Assembly: GCF_018613725.1 (NCBI RefSeq)
Contig: NZ_JAGGPS010000044.1
Location: 1-59,866 of the forward strand
From: Hymenobacter sp. ISL-91
Lineage (GTDB): Bacteria; Bacteroidota; Bacteroidia; Cytophagales; Hymenobacteraceae
DNA length: 59,866 nucleotides
Direction of reading: 5' to 3'
Shown: piece after piece, positions 24,965 to 33,485 of the stretch
Layout of the letters: each line of letters starts with the position of its first letter
Numbering within the stretch: the stretch's first letter is position 1
Made by a program: the position numbers and the translations under genes
Notes under the pieces: generated by a model
Told to the model about the DNA's origin: nothing
Databases searched by the model: none
What the model saw: the letters and a program-made list of their open reading frames with translations, nothing else

Positions 24965-26512
24965 ATGGAAAATGAACAAAAAAAGACATCCGCTTCCTCA
25001 ACCAATTCCTCCTCTTCAAGCCTGCCTTCAGGTAGCCAAGCAGGAAACAATCCGGGTTCCGGCAGCCCGATGAGTTCGAGCAGCAGTAATGCTGATAGCA
25101 CGACAAGCAAGGAGCTGGTTTCGGCCGAAATGAGCGCCGGGAAAGGCGGCTTGGGTGAAGCCAGGGAACAGCCCAACAAAGAAGTCAAGCCTTCGGCGCT
25201 CAAGACCGATGCGAAAAAGTCGGGTTCGACGAGCACCAACAAAACGTCGGGCACGGCAAGCAAGTCAGACAAGAAAAGCAATGCCGCTAAGAAAAGTAGT
25301 GAAGGCGCTTCCGCTCAACATTCGGACAGCTCCCATGCGGCCACTACAGCTAACAATCAATCCTCTAACTCCCAAAATGCTATGAACAATTCAGAGAATC
25401 AGAACCGCGACAACCAGTATGGCAACTCAATGAATGCTGGTTATCAGGACCGTAGCTCCAGCAGCCAGCAAAACTACGGGCGCAACAGTGGCTCCGACCG
25501 CCAGAACGACAGCCGCAACGATTACTCATCGTCTTCCTCAGATAATTACGGCCGCTCGTCGTATCAGGACCGCGACAATGAACGCTACAACTCAAACAGC
25601 AATTACGGCCGGCAGGACGACAACAACCGCAACTGGATGAACTCCGGTGGTTCGTCGGGGCAGCAGGGAAGCTATGGCCGCCAGGGCGACGATATGGGCA
25701 TGGGCAGCAACAGCAACATGCGCAGCAACAGCTACAACGATAATGACAACGACCAGCGTGGCCGTAGCAGCTATGGTAGCTATAGCAGCGGACGCGATAA
25801 TGACTACCGAAACAACTCGGAGCGAAACTACGGTGGTGGCAATTCGTACGGCCGCAGCTCTTCATCGGGCTACGACGACGACCACCGCTCATCGGACCGT
25901 AACCAAGACAACTATTATAGCAGCGGCAACGACCGGAACCGCTCGTATGGTAATGATTCGTATGGCAATAGGTCTTACGGCAACCGCGACAACGACTATT
26001 CTTCGTCGGGCAACCGTAATATGAGCAGCGGTATGAACAGCGGTGGCGGCTACAGCAGCCGTGACAACGACCGTAATGACCGCAACGAGTATGGCCGTAA
26101 CAACGCCCGTCGCGACGACGACAGCTATGGCAGCAGCAACCGTGGCTACAACCAGAATAGCTACAACCAGGATGATTATGACCAGCGCAACCGCTCAACG
26201 TCGAACCAGGGTGGCCGCAACATGAATAGTGGCTACGACGATTACTCGTCGAACCGCTCTATGAACAATGGTGGCTACGGCAACCAGCGGGGCAACTACG
26301 GTTCGCAGTCGTACAACGATGACTCGTCGATGCATCGTGGGGGCTCGATGAATAGCGGCTATGGCAACCAGGGCCGCGAAAACCAAGACCGCGACAACGA
26401 CCGGAACTACAGCCAGAACCGCCGCAACCAAGACGGCCGCAACAGCTATTCGGACGACAACTCGTCGCGTCGTGGCAACCGCCGCGACGATGATTACGAT
26501 AACCGCTACTAG
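24965..26512 (+). CDS. Disordered, prion-like low-complexity protein
   Basis: A 515-residue soluble protein with no signal peptide or membrane segment. Residues 1-140 are Ser/Thr/Lys-rich. From about residue 140 to the end it consists almost entirely of Ser, Asn, Gly, Arg, Tyr, Asp and Gln, with loosely repeated short units such as YGRSS, RDNDRN, NSYG and SSGYDD. Tyrosines and arginines are spaced regularly, like the stickers of eukaryotic FUS-type domains. No hydrophobic core is visible, so it is most likely intrinsically disordered. Function is unknown. Nearby genes (cold-shock protein, Gly/Arg-tailed helicase, PA2169 stress protein) suggest a stress or RNA-granule role, which is inference. 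Strong terminator follows. Confidence 0.75.
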   Translation: MENEQKKTSASSTNSSSSSLPSGSQAGNNPGSGSPMSSSSSNADSTTSKELVSAEMSAGKGGLGEAREQPNKEVKPSALKTDAKKSGSTSTNKTSGTASKSDKKSNAAKKSSEGASAQHSDSSHAATTANNQSSNSQNAMNNSENQNRDNQYGNSMNAGYQDRSSSSQQNYGRNSGSDRQNDSRNDYSSSSSDNYGRSSYQDRDNERYNSNSNYGRQDDNNRNWMNSGGSSGQQGSYGRQGDDMGMGSNSNMRSNSYNDNDNDQRGRSSYGSYSSGRDNDYRNNSERNYGGGNSYGRSSSSGYDDDHRSSDRNQDNYYSSGNDRNRSYGNDSYGNRSYGNRDNDYSSSGNRNMSSGMNSGGGYSSRDNDRNDRNEYGRNNARRDDDSYGSSNRGYNQNSYNQDDYDQRNRSTSNQGGRNMNSGYDDYSSNRSMNNGGYGNQRGNYGSQSYNDDSSMHRGGSMNSGYGNQGRENQDRDNDRNYSQNRRNQDGRNSYSDDNSSRRGNRRDDDYDNRY

Positions 26513-26566
26513 TGCCCGACCTGGGCAGCGCAGATAGTCACATCTGATCTGCCTGAATCAGCCAGC

Positions 26567-26609
26567 AAAAAAAGGGGCTCCAGCTTAATTGGCTGGAGCC
26601 CCTTTTTTT
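26567..26609. terminator. Bidirectional terminator, 18-bp stem
   Basis: Perfect 18-bp stem (26567-26584 with 26592-26609), 7-nt loop, flanked by A and T tracts. It serves the disordered-protein gene and the convergent flavoprotein gene. Confidence 0.92.
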
Positions 26610-26635
26610 GGCGGTTTCATATCCGCAAGCGGATA

Positions 26636-27889
26636 TCAGGAGGCAAGTGGTTGGCTCATGGCACGGCCAGCCAGAAAGCCGGTAGTCCAGGCGGCCTGAA
26701 AGTTGAAGCCACCGGTAATGCCATCAATATCGAGCACCTCGCCCGCAAAGTACAGGCCCGGGACGAGGCGGCTTTCCATTGTTTGCATGTTGATTTCGGC
26801 CAGTGAAATACCGCCGCAGGTTACAAATTCCTCTTTGTAAGTGGTTTTGCCGGCTACGGGTAAGGCCGTGCGCAGCAACGCCTCAATCAGACGGTTCTGG
26901 AGCTTAGCCGGCAGCTCGTTCCAGCGGATTTCGGGACCGATGCCCGCCTGCTCGGCCAGTGTGCGCCACAGGCGCTGCGGCAGGCCCAGCAGCGGGTTGG
27001 ATAGTACCAGCTTGCGGCCGTGGGGGCCGCGGTGCTCCTGCAAATGGCTGCGCAAACTGTCTTCAGTGAAATCGGGCAGCCAGCTCACCAGCGCAATACT
27101 CTTGTAACTCAACTCGTTCAGCCGGCGCGCGCCCCAGGCCGAGAGCTTGAGCACGGCCGGGCCACTCAGGCCCCAGTGCGTAATCAGGACCGGGCCCTCG
27201 TAATCAAGCTTTTCGCCAGCTACCCGCACGCGGGCACGCGGCACGCTCACGCCCGGCAGCTCGCGCAGTGGCGAGTTGGGTACGTTGAAGGTGAACAGGC
27301 TCGGTACCGGCTCCTGCACCGCATGGCCCAGCTGCCGCAGCCAGTTGTACTGCTCCGATTTGGGCGCGCCGCCGGTGGCCACCAGCAGCCGCGCCACGCG
27401 CAGTACCGGCAGCGCACCCGAACCGCTCAGCGTCAGCTCGAACCCGCCCTCGGGCAGCGCCCGAATGCTGTCGGCCGCCGTGTGGGTCAGGATTTCGACG
27501 CCGGCCCGGCGGGCGGCGTCGAGCAGGCACTGGGCCACCGTTTCCGACGAGTCGGTGATGGGGAACATACGGCCGTCGGGCTCGGTTTTGAGTTGCACGC
27601 CGCGGTTGGCAAACCAGCGTACCGTGTCGGGCGCGCCGAACGTGTGGAAGGGCTGCTTGAGCTGCGCGCCGCCGCGCGGGTAATGCTGCACGAGCTGGGC
27701 GGGCGTATCGGCGGCGTGCGTAACGTTGCAGCGGCCGCCGCCCGAAATCCGCACTTTGCTCAGCAGCTTACCGGTTTTTTCGAGCAGCAGCACCCGTAGT
27801 GCCGGATTGGCCTCGGCGCAGGCAATGGCCCCAAAAAAGCCGGCTGCGCCGCCACCTAGTACGGCTACTATCTTCAGTTCATCCTTCAC
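26636..27889 (-). CDS. FAD-dependent oxidoreductase, HI0933 family
   Basis: A 417-residue flavoprotein. The dinucleotide fold VLGGGAAGFF lies near residues 10-19, and the SKVRISGGGRCNVTHA motif characteristic of HI0933/YtfP (BaiN-like) proteins lies near 44-59. Closing GGFNFQAAWTTGFLAG completes the FAD domain. The substrate is unknown; BaiN reduces bile-acid intermediates, but that role is not implied here. The start is a GTG at 27889, supported by a TAATTTTG element that ends 4 nt upstream, implying leaderless transcription. It is convergent with the disordered-protein gene. Confidence 0.85.
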   Translation of the reverse strand: MKDELKIVAVLGGGAAGFFGAIACAEANPALRVLLLEKTGKLLSKVRISGGGRCNVTHAADTPAQLVQHYPRGGAQLKQPFHTFGAPDTVRWFANRGVQLKTEPDGRMFPITDSSETVAQCLLDAARRAGVEILTHTAADSIRALPEGGFELTLSGSGALPVLRVARLLVATGGAPKSEQYNWLRQLGHAVQEPVPSLFTFNVPNSPLRELPGVSVPRARVRVAGEKLDYEGPVLITHWGLSGPAVLKLSAWGARRLNELSYKSIALVSWLPDFTEDSLRSHLQEHRGPHGRKLVLSNPLLGLPQRLWRTLAEQAGIGPEIRWNELPAKLQNRLIEALLRTALPVAGKTTYKEEFVTCGGISLAEINMQTMESRLVPGLYFAGEVLDIDGITGGFNFQAAWTTGFLAGRAMSQPLAS

Positions 27890-27893
27890 TCGG

Positions 27894-27901
27894 CAAAATT
27901 A
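27894..27901 (-). promoter_or_regulatory. -7 element for HI0933-family gene
   Basis: TAATTTTG on the minus strand, 4 nt before the GTG start. Supports the GTG over a TTG that lies inside the element. Confidence 0.45.
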
Positions 27902-27926
27902 ACCACCGCCGAGCACTTGTTGCGGA

Positions 27927-28793
27927 TTAGCAGAACGACAAGGCCGCTACCACGTCGTCGTGCCGGAATCGGTACTGGGTGAGGTGACGGATGGCCGTCG
28001 AATCAATCTGTTTGCCGCCGCTGGCACCCTCGGCGAAGGTGGGTGGAGTGAGGCCCAGCTGGCTGGCGGCGGCGGTGAAAAACGTGCGGCGGCTGGGGTG
28101 GGTGGCGGCACAGCCGTTCAGCGTATACCCCCACAGGCCCAGTTCCAGCACTTTCAGCAGCAGCCCGATGCAGTCGTGCAGATGCACCATGTTGACCGGA
28201 GCCTCGCCGTGGGCCACGCCCGTGCGTCCGGCAAGGAAACGGCCGGGCTGTCGGCCGGGGCCCATCAGGCCGGCCATGCGCACCACTGTATTGTCGGGCC
28301 CCTGGAAAAGGGCTTCGCCCCGTAGCAGGTGCGATTCGGCATCGGGTGAGGCCTGCGCGTCGTCTTCGTGCATGATGCGGGCCTGATCGGGATATACGCC
28401 GGTCGAGCTGACCAGCAGCACGTGGGCCACGCCGGCCGCGGCAGCTGCTTTAGCCACCTGGCCGAGCAGGATGGGGTAGGCTTCGGGCTGTCCGGGGCCG
28501 CGGCCCGGCGGTACATTCAGGAGTAGCACCTCTACGCCCTGCAGCAATACGGTCAGCGTGTCGGCGTCGGTGAGGGAGAGGGTAGGAGTGAGGCGAAGCA
28601 GAAAGGGCTGAATGCCGGCGTCGTGCAGCGTCAGGAGCTGGCTGGGCGTGGTGGTGGTGCCGCGCACGGGGTAGCCGGCGGCCACCAGGGCCCGGGCCAG
28701 CGGCAGGCCCAGCCAGCCGCAGCCCAGCACGGCCACGGTAGGAAGGGCGGCAGTGGCGTTGGAAAGGATGGCAGGAGTAGCAGGTTGAGTCAT
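27927..28793 (-). CDS. NAD(P)-binding epimerase-like protein (extended SDR)
   Basis: A 288-residue Rossmann protein with GCGWLGLPLARAL near residues 25-37 and VSSTGVYPDQ near 130 (Ser and Tyr of the extended SDR catalytic set, although the usual YxxxK Lys is not obvious). It resembles YeeZ-type sugar epimerase/dehydrogenase relatives. The substrate is unknown. The ATG at 28793 removes a 13-residue extension. It is divergent from the dienoyl-CoA reductase-like gene (173 bp apart). Confidence 0.72.
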   Translation of the reverse strand: MTQPATPAILSNATAALPTVAVLGCGWLGLPLARALVAAGYPVRGTTTTPSQLLTLHDAGIQPFLLRLTPTLSLTDADTLTVLLQGVEVLLLNVPPGRGPGQPEAYPILLGQVAKAAAAAGVAHVLLVSSTGVYPDQARIMHEDDAQASPDAESHLLRGEALFQGPDNTVVRMAGLMGPGRQPGRFLAGRTGVAHGEAPVNMVHLHDCIGLLLKVLELGLWGYTLNGCAATHPSRRTFFTAAASQLGLTPPTFAEGASGGKQIDSTAIRHLTQYRFRHDDVVAALSFC

Positions 28794-28966
28794 GGGGCTA
28801 AAGGTGGCAAAAAACCGGCGTAGGCAAACCATTCGGGTAGCCGGCTGCCGCTGAAAGCGCGCCTCCAGCCCAAGAAACGCGAGAAATGGCTTTCTTGTGA
28901 AAAACCGGCCGACCTTGCGGCTGGTTCTACTTCATTTCCACCTTCCCTTACCCGCTTTTTCTGCCT

Positions 28967-29848
28967 ATGGCCTCTGCCCATCCCTACGCCCAGCCCATGC
29001 TCCGCGACAATGCCCTGCAGGGCAAAACCATCGTCGTGACGGGCGGCGGCACCGGCCTCGGCCGCGCCATGACCACCTACTTTCTGCAGCTCGGGGCCAA
29101 TGTGGTTATCAGCTCCCGCAAACTCGACGTGCTCGAAAAAACGGCTGCCGAACTGCGCGAACAGACCGGTAACGCCAACATCCTGGCCGTGCAGTGCGAC
29201 GTGCGCAAGTACGACGAGGTAGAGGCCCTGCTCGACAAAACCATCAGCACCTTTGGCGGGGTTGATGTGCTGCTCAACAACGCGGCCGGCAACTTCATCA
29301 GCCCCACCGAGCGCCTGAGCCACAAGGCGTTCGACGTGATTGTAGACATTGTGCTCAAAGGCTCTTATAACTGCACCCTGGCTTTCGGCAAGCGTTGGAT
29401 TGCCGATAAAAAGCCCGGCACCATCCTGAGCATCGTGACAACTTATGCCTCCGTTGGCTCGGCCTACGTAGTGCCCTCGGCGGCGGCCAAAGCCGGCGTA
29501 CTGGCTATGACGCGCTCTTTGGCCGTGGAGTGGGCCAAATACGGCATCCGCTCCAACGCCATTGCGCCCGGCCCATTCCCGACCGAAGGGGCCTGGAGCC
29601 GCCTGTTCCCCGAGCCACTGGCCTCCAAGCTCGACCCGGCCGCCAACGTGCCCCTCAAGCGCGTGGGCGAGCATCAGGAGCTGGCCAACCTGGCCGCCTA
29701 CATGGTGTCAGACTTTTCGGCCTATATGAACGGCGAAGTCGTGACGCTCGACGGCGGCGAGTGGCTCAACGGGGCCGGCGAGTTCAACAAGCTCGAACTG
29801 CTTACGCCCGATATGTGGGACCACATCGAGAAAACCATGCGCCGCTAA
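28967..29848 (+). CDS. SDR oxidoreductase, 2,4-dienoyl-CoA reductase-like
   Basis: A 293-residue short-chain dehydrogenase. The cofactor motif is TGGGTGLG (near residues 25-32), and NNAAG lies near 105. In place of the usual YxxxK there is PSAAAKAG, a Ser-x3-Lys arrangement seen in mitochondrial and peroxisomal 2,4-dienoyl-CoA reductases. SIVTTYAS supplies the other Ser/Tyr. Family knowledge: NADPH-dependent reduction of 2,4-dienoyl-CoA in unsaturated fatty acid beta-oxidation. The stop codon lies in the first bases of a large palindromic repeat. Confidence 0.82.
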   Translation: MASAHPYAQPMLRDNALQGKTIVVTGGGTGLGRAMTTYFLQLGANVVISSRKLDVLEKTAAELREQTGNANILAVQCDVRKYDEVEALLDKTISTFGGVDVLLNNAAGNFISPTERLSHKAFDVIVDIVLKGSYNCTLAFGKRWIADKKPGTILSIVTTYASVGSAYVVPSAAAKAGVLAMTRSLAVEWAKYGIRSNAIAPGPFPTEGAWSRLFPEPLASKLDPAANVPLKRVGEHQELANLAAYMVSDFSAYMNGEVVTLDGGEWLNGAGEFNKLELLTPDMWDHIEKTMRR

Positions 29849-29981
29849 ATCACAGATTTTGCAGATGAAGCCGCAGATAGCGCAGATTCGTTCTAGCGTT
29901 GGATTCATTCTGTTATCAAAACGAATCATGCATCAGAACGAATCTGCGCCATCTGCGGCTTCATCTGCAAAATCTGTGATT
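29848..29981. repeat. 47-bp-arm inverted repeat between convergent genes
   Basis: The arms at 29848-29894 and 29935-29981 match at 46 of 47 positions and enclose a 40-nt loop. Units such as GCAGAT and ATCTGC recur inside the arms. The ends include the stop codons of both neighbouring genes. A diverged solo arm lies at 35915-35957. Confidence 0.92.
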
Positions 29982-30834
29982 AAAGTCTATACCCCTTGAA
30001 GCCCTTGGCGAACTCGGGAGCGGGGATGGGCTGGTTGGCCACTACGTCGGAAAATTCGAACTTCTCGAATAGGCCTTTGTCGTCGTTTACCTGCACTACG
30101 AGGGGTAGGTACAGTTTCTGGTCGATGCAGATGGTGATGCGGCTGCCATAGGCGTTGGGCACCTGAATCGTTTTGCCGGCCGCTACAGTGGCTCCGGGGC
30201 TCAGGCCGTTGCGCTCCAGAATGCGGTATTCGCCGCAGCCGAACTTATTGGCAATGGCTTTGGTGGTTTCGGCCTTGGTGGGCTTGTAGCTCACGTAGCG
30301 AAACTGCGGATATCTGGAACGTAGCACGTAGGCCGGGCGGCCCACCACGGTCGTGTCGCCGGTGTAGCGAAAGGTTTTCTCGAAGCCGGGATTTATCCGC
30401 TCACCCGAGCTGTCGAGCAAGTCGGAAATAGTACCGTAGCCGGCTTCCAATACGCTGTGGTGCTGCCCTTTGCGCATAATGGAGCCCTGCGGGTCGAGGC
30501 TAAGCGTTACGTACGGAAAGCTGTTGGGGTACACCCAGGCGTCGCCGCTGTTCTGGCCCGTTACGTAAAGCACCTCAATGCCCTGGTCGTTGCGCAGGTA
30601 CACTTTGTAGGGGCTGAAGTTCATCTTCATGGCGGTGCGCGCCTGCTGGTATTTACCCGCTAACCGCTCCTGGGCCCGCACGTTGCAACGCAGGGTTTTC
30701 AGGTTGTCGATGGCGTTGGTGAGGCGGCTGATGAGCGTTTCGGTGGTAATAGCCGGCGCCGCAGCGGGCGTGGCGCTACTGCTCAGCAGGCCGGCCAGTG
30801 CCAGTATCGGCAGGTAAAGAGAACGTCGAACCAT
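29980..30834 (-). CDS. Exported DUF1571-domain protein with LysM-like segment
   Basis: A 284-residue protein with a Sec signal peptide (residues 1-26, AAA cleavage region). The body fits DUF1571, a lipoprotein-localisation-like beta fold: NLKTLRCNVRAQERL, the MKMNFSPYKVYLR strand pair, and WVYPNSFPYVTLSLDP. Between about residues 190 and 235 there is text resembling a LysM domain (KAIANKFGCGEYRILERNGL, then AAGKTIQVPNAYG). It is probably periplasmic. Function is unknown. The 3' end overlaps the convergent palindromic repeat. Confidence 0.75.
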   Translation of the reverse strand: MVRRSLYLPILALAGLLSSSATPAAAPAITTETLISRLTNAIDNLKTLRCNVRAQERLAGKYQQARTAMKMNFSPYKVYLRNDQGIEVLYVTGQNSGDAWVYPNSFPYVTLSLDPQGSIMRKGQHHSVLEAGYGTISDLLDSSGERINPGFEKTFRYTGDTTVVGRPAYVLRSRYPQFRYVSYKPTKAETTKAIANKFGCGEYRILERNGLSPGATVAAGKTIQVPNAYGSRITICIDQKLYLPLVVQVNDDKGLFEKFEFSDVVANQPIPAPEFAKGFKGYRL

Positions 30835-31018
30835 AGAATCGGAAGGGGTAAGCAGGGGGTGGGAACTGGGCTACAGGCACAAATCGCGCCATTTGCGGTA
30901 CCGCCCGGCCGGGGCTGCCTGGTGCCGAAGTGCCCGCCCGGCTAACGGCTGGGGTGGCGCAAAAGTTGAGCGTCGGGCCGAGGCGCAACTTTTTCCGTGG
31001 TTTGCCGGAATAGAAGCC

Positions 31019-31777
31019 ATGCACTTCTCTGTAATTACCCCTACCCACAACCGCCACGCCTATTTGCCCGAGGCCGTGGAAAGCGTCCGGGCCAGCGTAT
31101 CGGCCCCGCTTGATTTCTCGTTTGAGCACCTGATCTGCGAAAACGCCTGCTCCGACAACACGGCCAGCTACCTGCAAGAAGCTGCCCGCCAGTCCGGCCC
31201 GCCGCTGCGGGTGCGCCCCCAACCCGAGCTGCTGCGAGCCGGCCCCGCCCGCAACCTGCTCATCGGGCACGATGCGCCCGCCGACGCCTGGATTGTCCCG
31301 CTCGACGACGATGACCTGCTGCTCCAGCGTACCCTGTTTCATTACGCCAGCCAAATTCAGCAGCACCCCAACCGGCCCTGGCTGGTGGCCGATTTTCTGC
31401 GCATCGACCAGAACCGTTGCTACCTGCCGAACGATGATTACTACGCTTGGCAGTTCGACTCGCCCCAGGACATGCTGCGGGCCATCTTCCGGGCTGAGCA
31501 CTTCATCCAGGGCAACGTCTGCTACAGTCGCGAGCTGTTCGAGCAGGTGGGCGGCTATGACGAAGAAATCGAAATGGCCGAAGACCTCGACCTCTACGTG
31601 CGCTTCCTGCTGGCTGGCCACCTGCCCGTCATCTGCCCCCACATTAGTCACCTGCACCGCTTCCACGACAGCAACGTCAGCATCGGCGTCGATGCCGACA
31701 AGCACGCCCAAGATTTGCGAGTGATTTACGACAAGTACGCCGCACAGTTGGGGGAAATGGGAATAGAACGACCGTAA
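31019..31777 (+). CDS. Family 2 glycosyltransferase
   Basis: A 252-residue GT-A enzyme. FSVITPTHNRHAYLPEAVESV opens the nucleotide-sugar fold and VPLDDDDLL (near residue 92) is the metal-binding DxD-type motif. The HLICENACSDNTASY segment carries the other conserved Asp. No membrane segment. Acceptor and sugar are unknown; no polysaccharide cluster surrounds it, so it stands alone. The ATG at 31019 is chosen because the upstream open frame is not conserved. Confidence 0.87.
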   Translation: MHFSVITPTHNRHAYLPEAVESVRASVSAPLDFSFEHLICENACSDNTASYLQEAARQSGPPLRVRPQPELLRAGPARNLLIGHDAPADAWIVPLDDDDLLLQRTLFHYASQIQQHPNRPWLVADFLRIDQNRCYLPNDDYYAWQFDSPQDMLRAIFRAEHFIQGNVCYSRELFEQVGGYDEEIEMAEDLDLYVRFLLAGHLPVICPHISHLHRFHDSNVSIGVDADKHAQDLRVIYDKYAAQLGEMGIERP

Positions 31778-31781
31778 CCAA

Positions 31782-31882
31782 AACTGTCATTCAGAGCGCA
31801 GCGAAGAATCTCGCGTGCCGAGGCTGTCATGCTAATCCAACGTCAGCACGCGAGATTCTTCGCTGCGCTCTGAATGACAGTT
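31782..31882. repeat. 37-bp-arm perfect palindromic repeat
   Basis: Perfect arms at 31782-31818 and 31846-31882 with a 27-nt loop. It contains the CAGAGCGCAGCGAAG core. It fills the whole gap between the convergent glycosyltransferase and amidohydrolase genes. Confidence 0.93.
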
Positions 31883-33160
31883 CTACTGCTCCATTACCAC
31901 CCCGCCCTTTACCACCAGCTTCACCTGCCGCAACGCGCTGATATCCTGGGTGGGGTCGCCGGAAACGGCTACCATGTCGGCGAGGAGGCCGGGTTTTAGC
32001 TGGCCGCGGTCGGGGAGTTGGAAGAGGCGGGCGTTGGTGCTGGTGAGGCCGCGGAGGACCTGCAGGCTCTTTAGGCCGTATTCACGCACCAGCAGTTCGG
32101 CTTCGCGCAGGTTATCGCCGTGGGCAAATACGCCCGCGTCGCCGCCAATGGCCAGTTCCACGCCGCTTTGCAGGGCGGCTTTCATGCTGAGGCGTTTCTG
32201 CTGAATCCGCTCGGGCTCGGGACTGGTGCCTTTCTGCCAGCCGCGGTACTGGGCCACGGCGTCGCCGGCGGCTACGGTGGGGCACAGGGCCACGCCACGC
32301 TGCTTCATCAGCTTGAAAATTTCCAGCGTGCCGCCGTCGCCGTGCTCGATGGTTTGCACGCCGGCCAGCGTGGCGCGGCGCATGCCTTCGGGCGTACTGG
32401 CGTGGGCCACCACGGGCCGGCCGGCGCTGCGGGCGGTCTGGACTATCAGGTTCAGCTCGTCCTGCGAAAACGTGGGCCGGCTGGGCTCGTTGGGACCCCA
32501 GCGGTAGTCGGCGTACACTTTGATGATGTCGGCGCCTTTGCCGATTTGCTCGCGCACGGCCCGGATGAGGTTGTCGGTGCCGTCGGCCTCCTGGGCTCCC
32601 TGGGGTACATCTACATCAACCGAAAGCTTGGGGCCATAGGAGCCAGTGGCCACTAAAGCGCGGGTGGCTACCAGCAGGCGTGGCCCCGGAATTAAGCCCC
32701 GGTCAATCGCCTGCTTGAGGCCTACATCGGCGTAACCGGCTCCCTCGCTGCCCAGGTCGCGGGCGGTGGTAAAGCCAGCGGCCAGCGTGGCGCGGGCGTG
32801 CGCCGTGGCCCGGGCTACGCGCAGGGCCTGAGATTCGAGCAGTACCTGGTCGTTCCAGCTTGTTTCATTGTAGGGGTGCAGCAGCAGGTGGCTGTGGCCC
32901 TCGATGAGGCCGGGCAGCAGCGTGAGGCCCGGTAGCTCCAGGGTGCGCGTGCCGGCCGGAGCCGCCAGCTGCGCCGCCGGCCCCACCGCCTTTATTTTGT
33001 CGCCCTCCGTCAGCACGGCCCAACCGGGATGCAGGGTCTGGCCATCGAACACGGCGGCGGGCCGCAGCAACAACGACGTGGGTGGGGCGGGGGTGGTTGG
33101 CTGGGCCAACAGCGGGCCAACAGTCAGCAGGGCAAAGGCAGCAAGCAGGAATGGGCGCAC
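31883..33160 (-). CDS. Exported amidohydrolase
   Basis: A 425-residue metal-dependent hydrolase with a Sec signal peptide (cleavage near LLAQ, residue 20). The first metal motif is LIEGHSHLL (near residue 87). A KVYADYRW segment (near 215, position of the carboxylated Lys), then VVAHAST and IEHGDGG with the other metal His, and IGGDAGVF with the catalytic Asp follow. This arrangement is typical of imidazolonepropionase-like or Xaa-Pro/Xaa-Arg dipeptidases of the amidohydrolase superfamily. Peptide cleavage outside the cytoplasm is the likely role. The start is a GTG at 33160. Confidence 0.82.
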   Translation of the reverse strand: MRPFLLAAFALLTVGPLLAQPTTPAPPTSLLLRPAAVFDGQTLHPGWAVLTEGDKIKAVGPAAQLAAPAGTRTLELPGLTLLPGLIEGHSHLLLHPYNETSWNDQVLLESQALRVARATAHARATLAAGFTTARDLGSEGAGYADVGLKQAIDRGLIPGPRLLVATRALVATGSYGPKLSVDVDVPQGAQEADGTDNLIRAVREQIGKGADIIKVYADYRWGPNEPSRPTFSQDELNLIVQTARSAGRPVVAHASTPEGMRRATLAGVQTIEHGDGGTLEIFKLMKQRGVALCPTVAAGDAVAQYRGWQKGTSPEPERIQQKRLSMKAALQSGVELAIGGDAGVFAHGDNLREAELLVREYGLKSLQVLRGLTSTNARLFQLPDRGQLKPGLLADMVAVSGDPTQDISALRQVKLVVKGGVVMEQ

Positions 33161-33239
33161 GGGCAGCGGGAGTAGTTGGGGTGGTGCCTAAAGCTACAAT
33201 AGCCGCCGGAGTTTGTGATGTGGCCGGCGCTACTTGGCA

Positions 33240-33343
33240 GCCCCAGCGGGGCGACAAATCGGAGCTGGTAAATCAGCCCTGCACAGCAAAGCCCCGGCGG
33301 GGCGACACAACCGGTTCAACGATTGATGTCGCCCCACCGGGGC
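33240..33343. repeat. Three 17-bp GCCCC(N)GCGGGGCGACA repeats
   Basis: Two direct copies and one inverted copy, differing at one or two bases. Copies two and three form a stem with AAAGCCCC extensions. Probably another dispersed repeat family. Confidence 0.75.
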
Positions 33344-33423
33344 TTTGGTATTCTGATAGCTGCTTCACTACCGATATATCGCACAGCTGGAGCTGAAATG
33401 TCGGTAAATGGGGAAGACTGGCC

Positions 33424-33479
33424 TTCTCAATTTGGTAGGTTATTCTTCTGAGAGAAAAAATAGCCTGCCAAATTGAGAA
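33424..33479 (-). terminator. Hairpin after S46 peptidase gene
   Basis: 21-bp stem with two mismatches that could form G-U pairs (33424-33444 with 33459-33479), 7 bp past the S46 stop codon. Confidence 0.65.
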
Positions 33480-33485
33480 CGACTG

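Larger units (their letters stand above)
33161..33485. other. Intergenic region with GCCCC repeats and a hairpin
   Basis: No gene. It contains three copies of a 17-bp GCCCC-type repeat (33240-33256, 33291-33307, inverted 33327-33343) and the terminator hairpin described separately. It lies between the amidohydrolase (start side) and the S46 peptidase (stop side), both on the minus strand. Confidence 0.6.

Noticed and set aside
25380..26198. Cys/Arg-rich frame antisense to the disordered protein
   Set aside because: Its composition is the reverse of the repetitive codons of the sense gene. No promoter or terminator fits it.
28790..29674. 294-codon frame antisense to the dienoyl-CoA reductase-like gene
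   Set aside because: The sense SDR motifs are complete and the antisense text has no domain.
29848..29981. CRISPR-like array because of repeated GCAGAT units
   Set aside because: Units are within one inverted repeat, spacing is irregular and no cas genes are present in the window.
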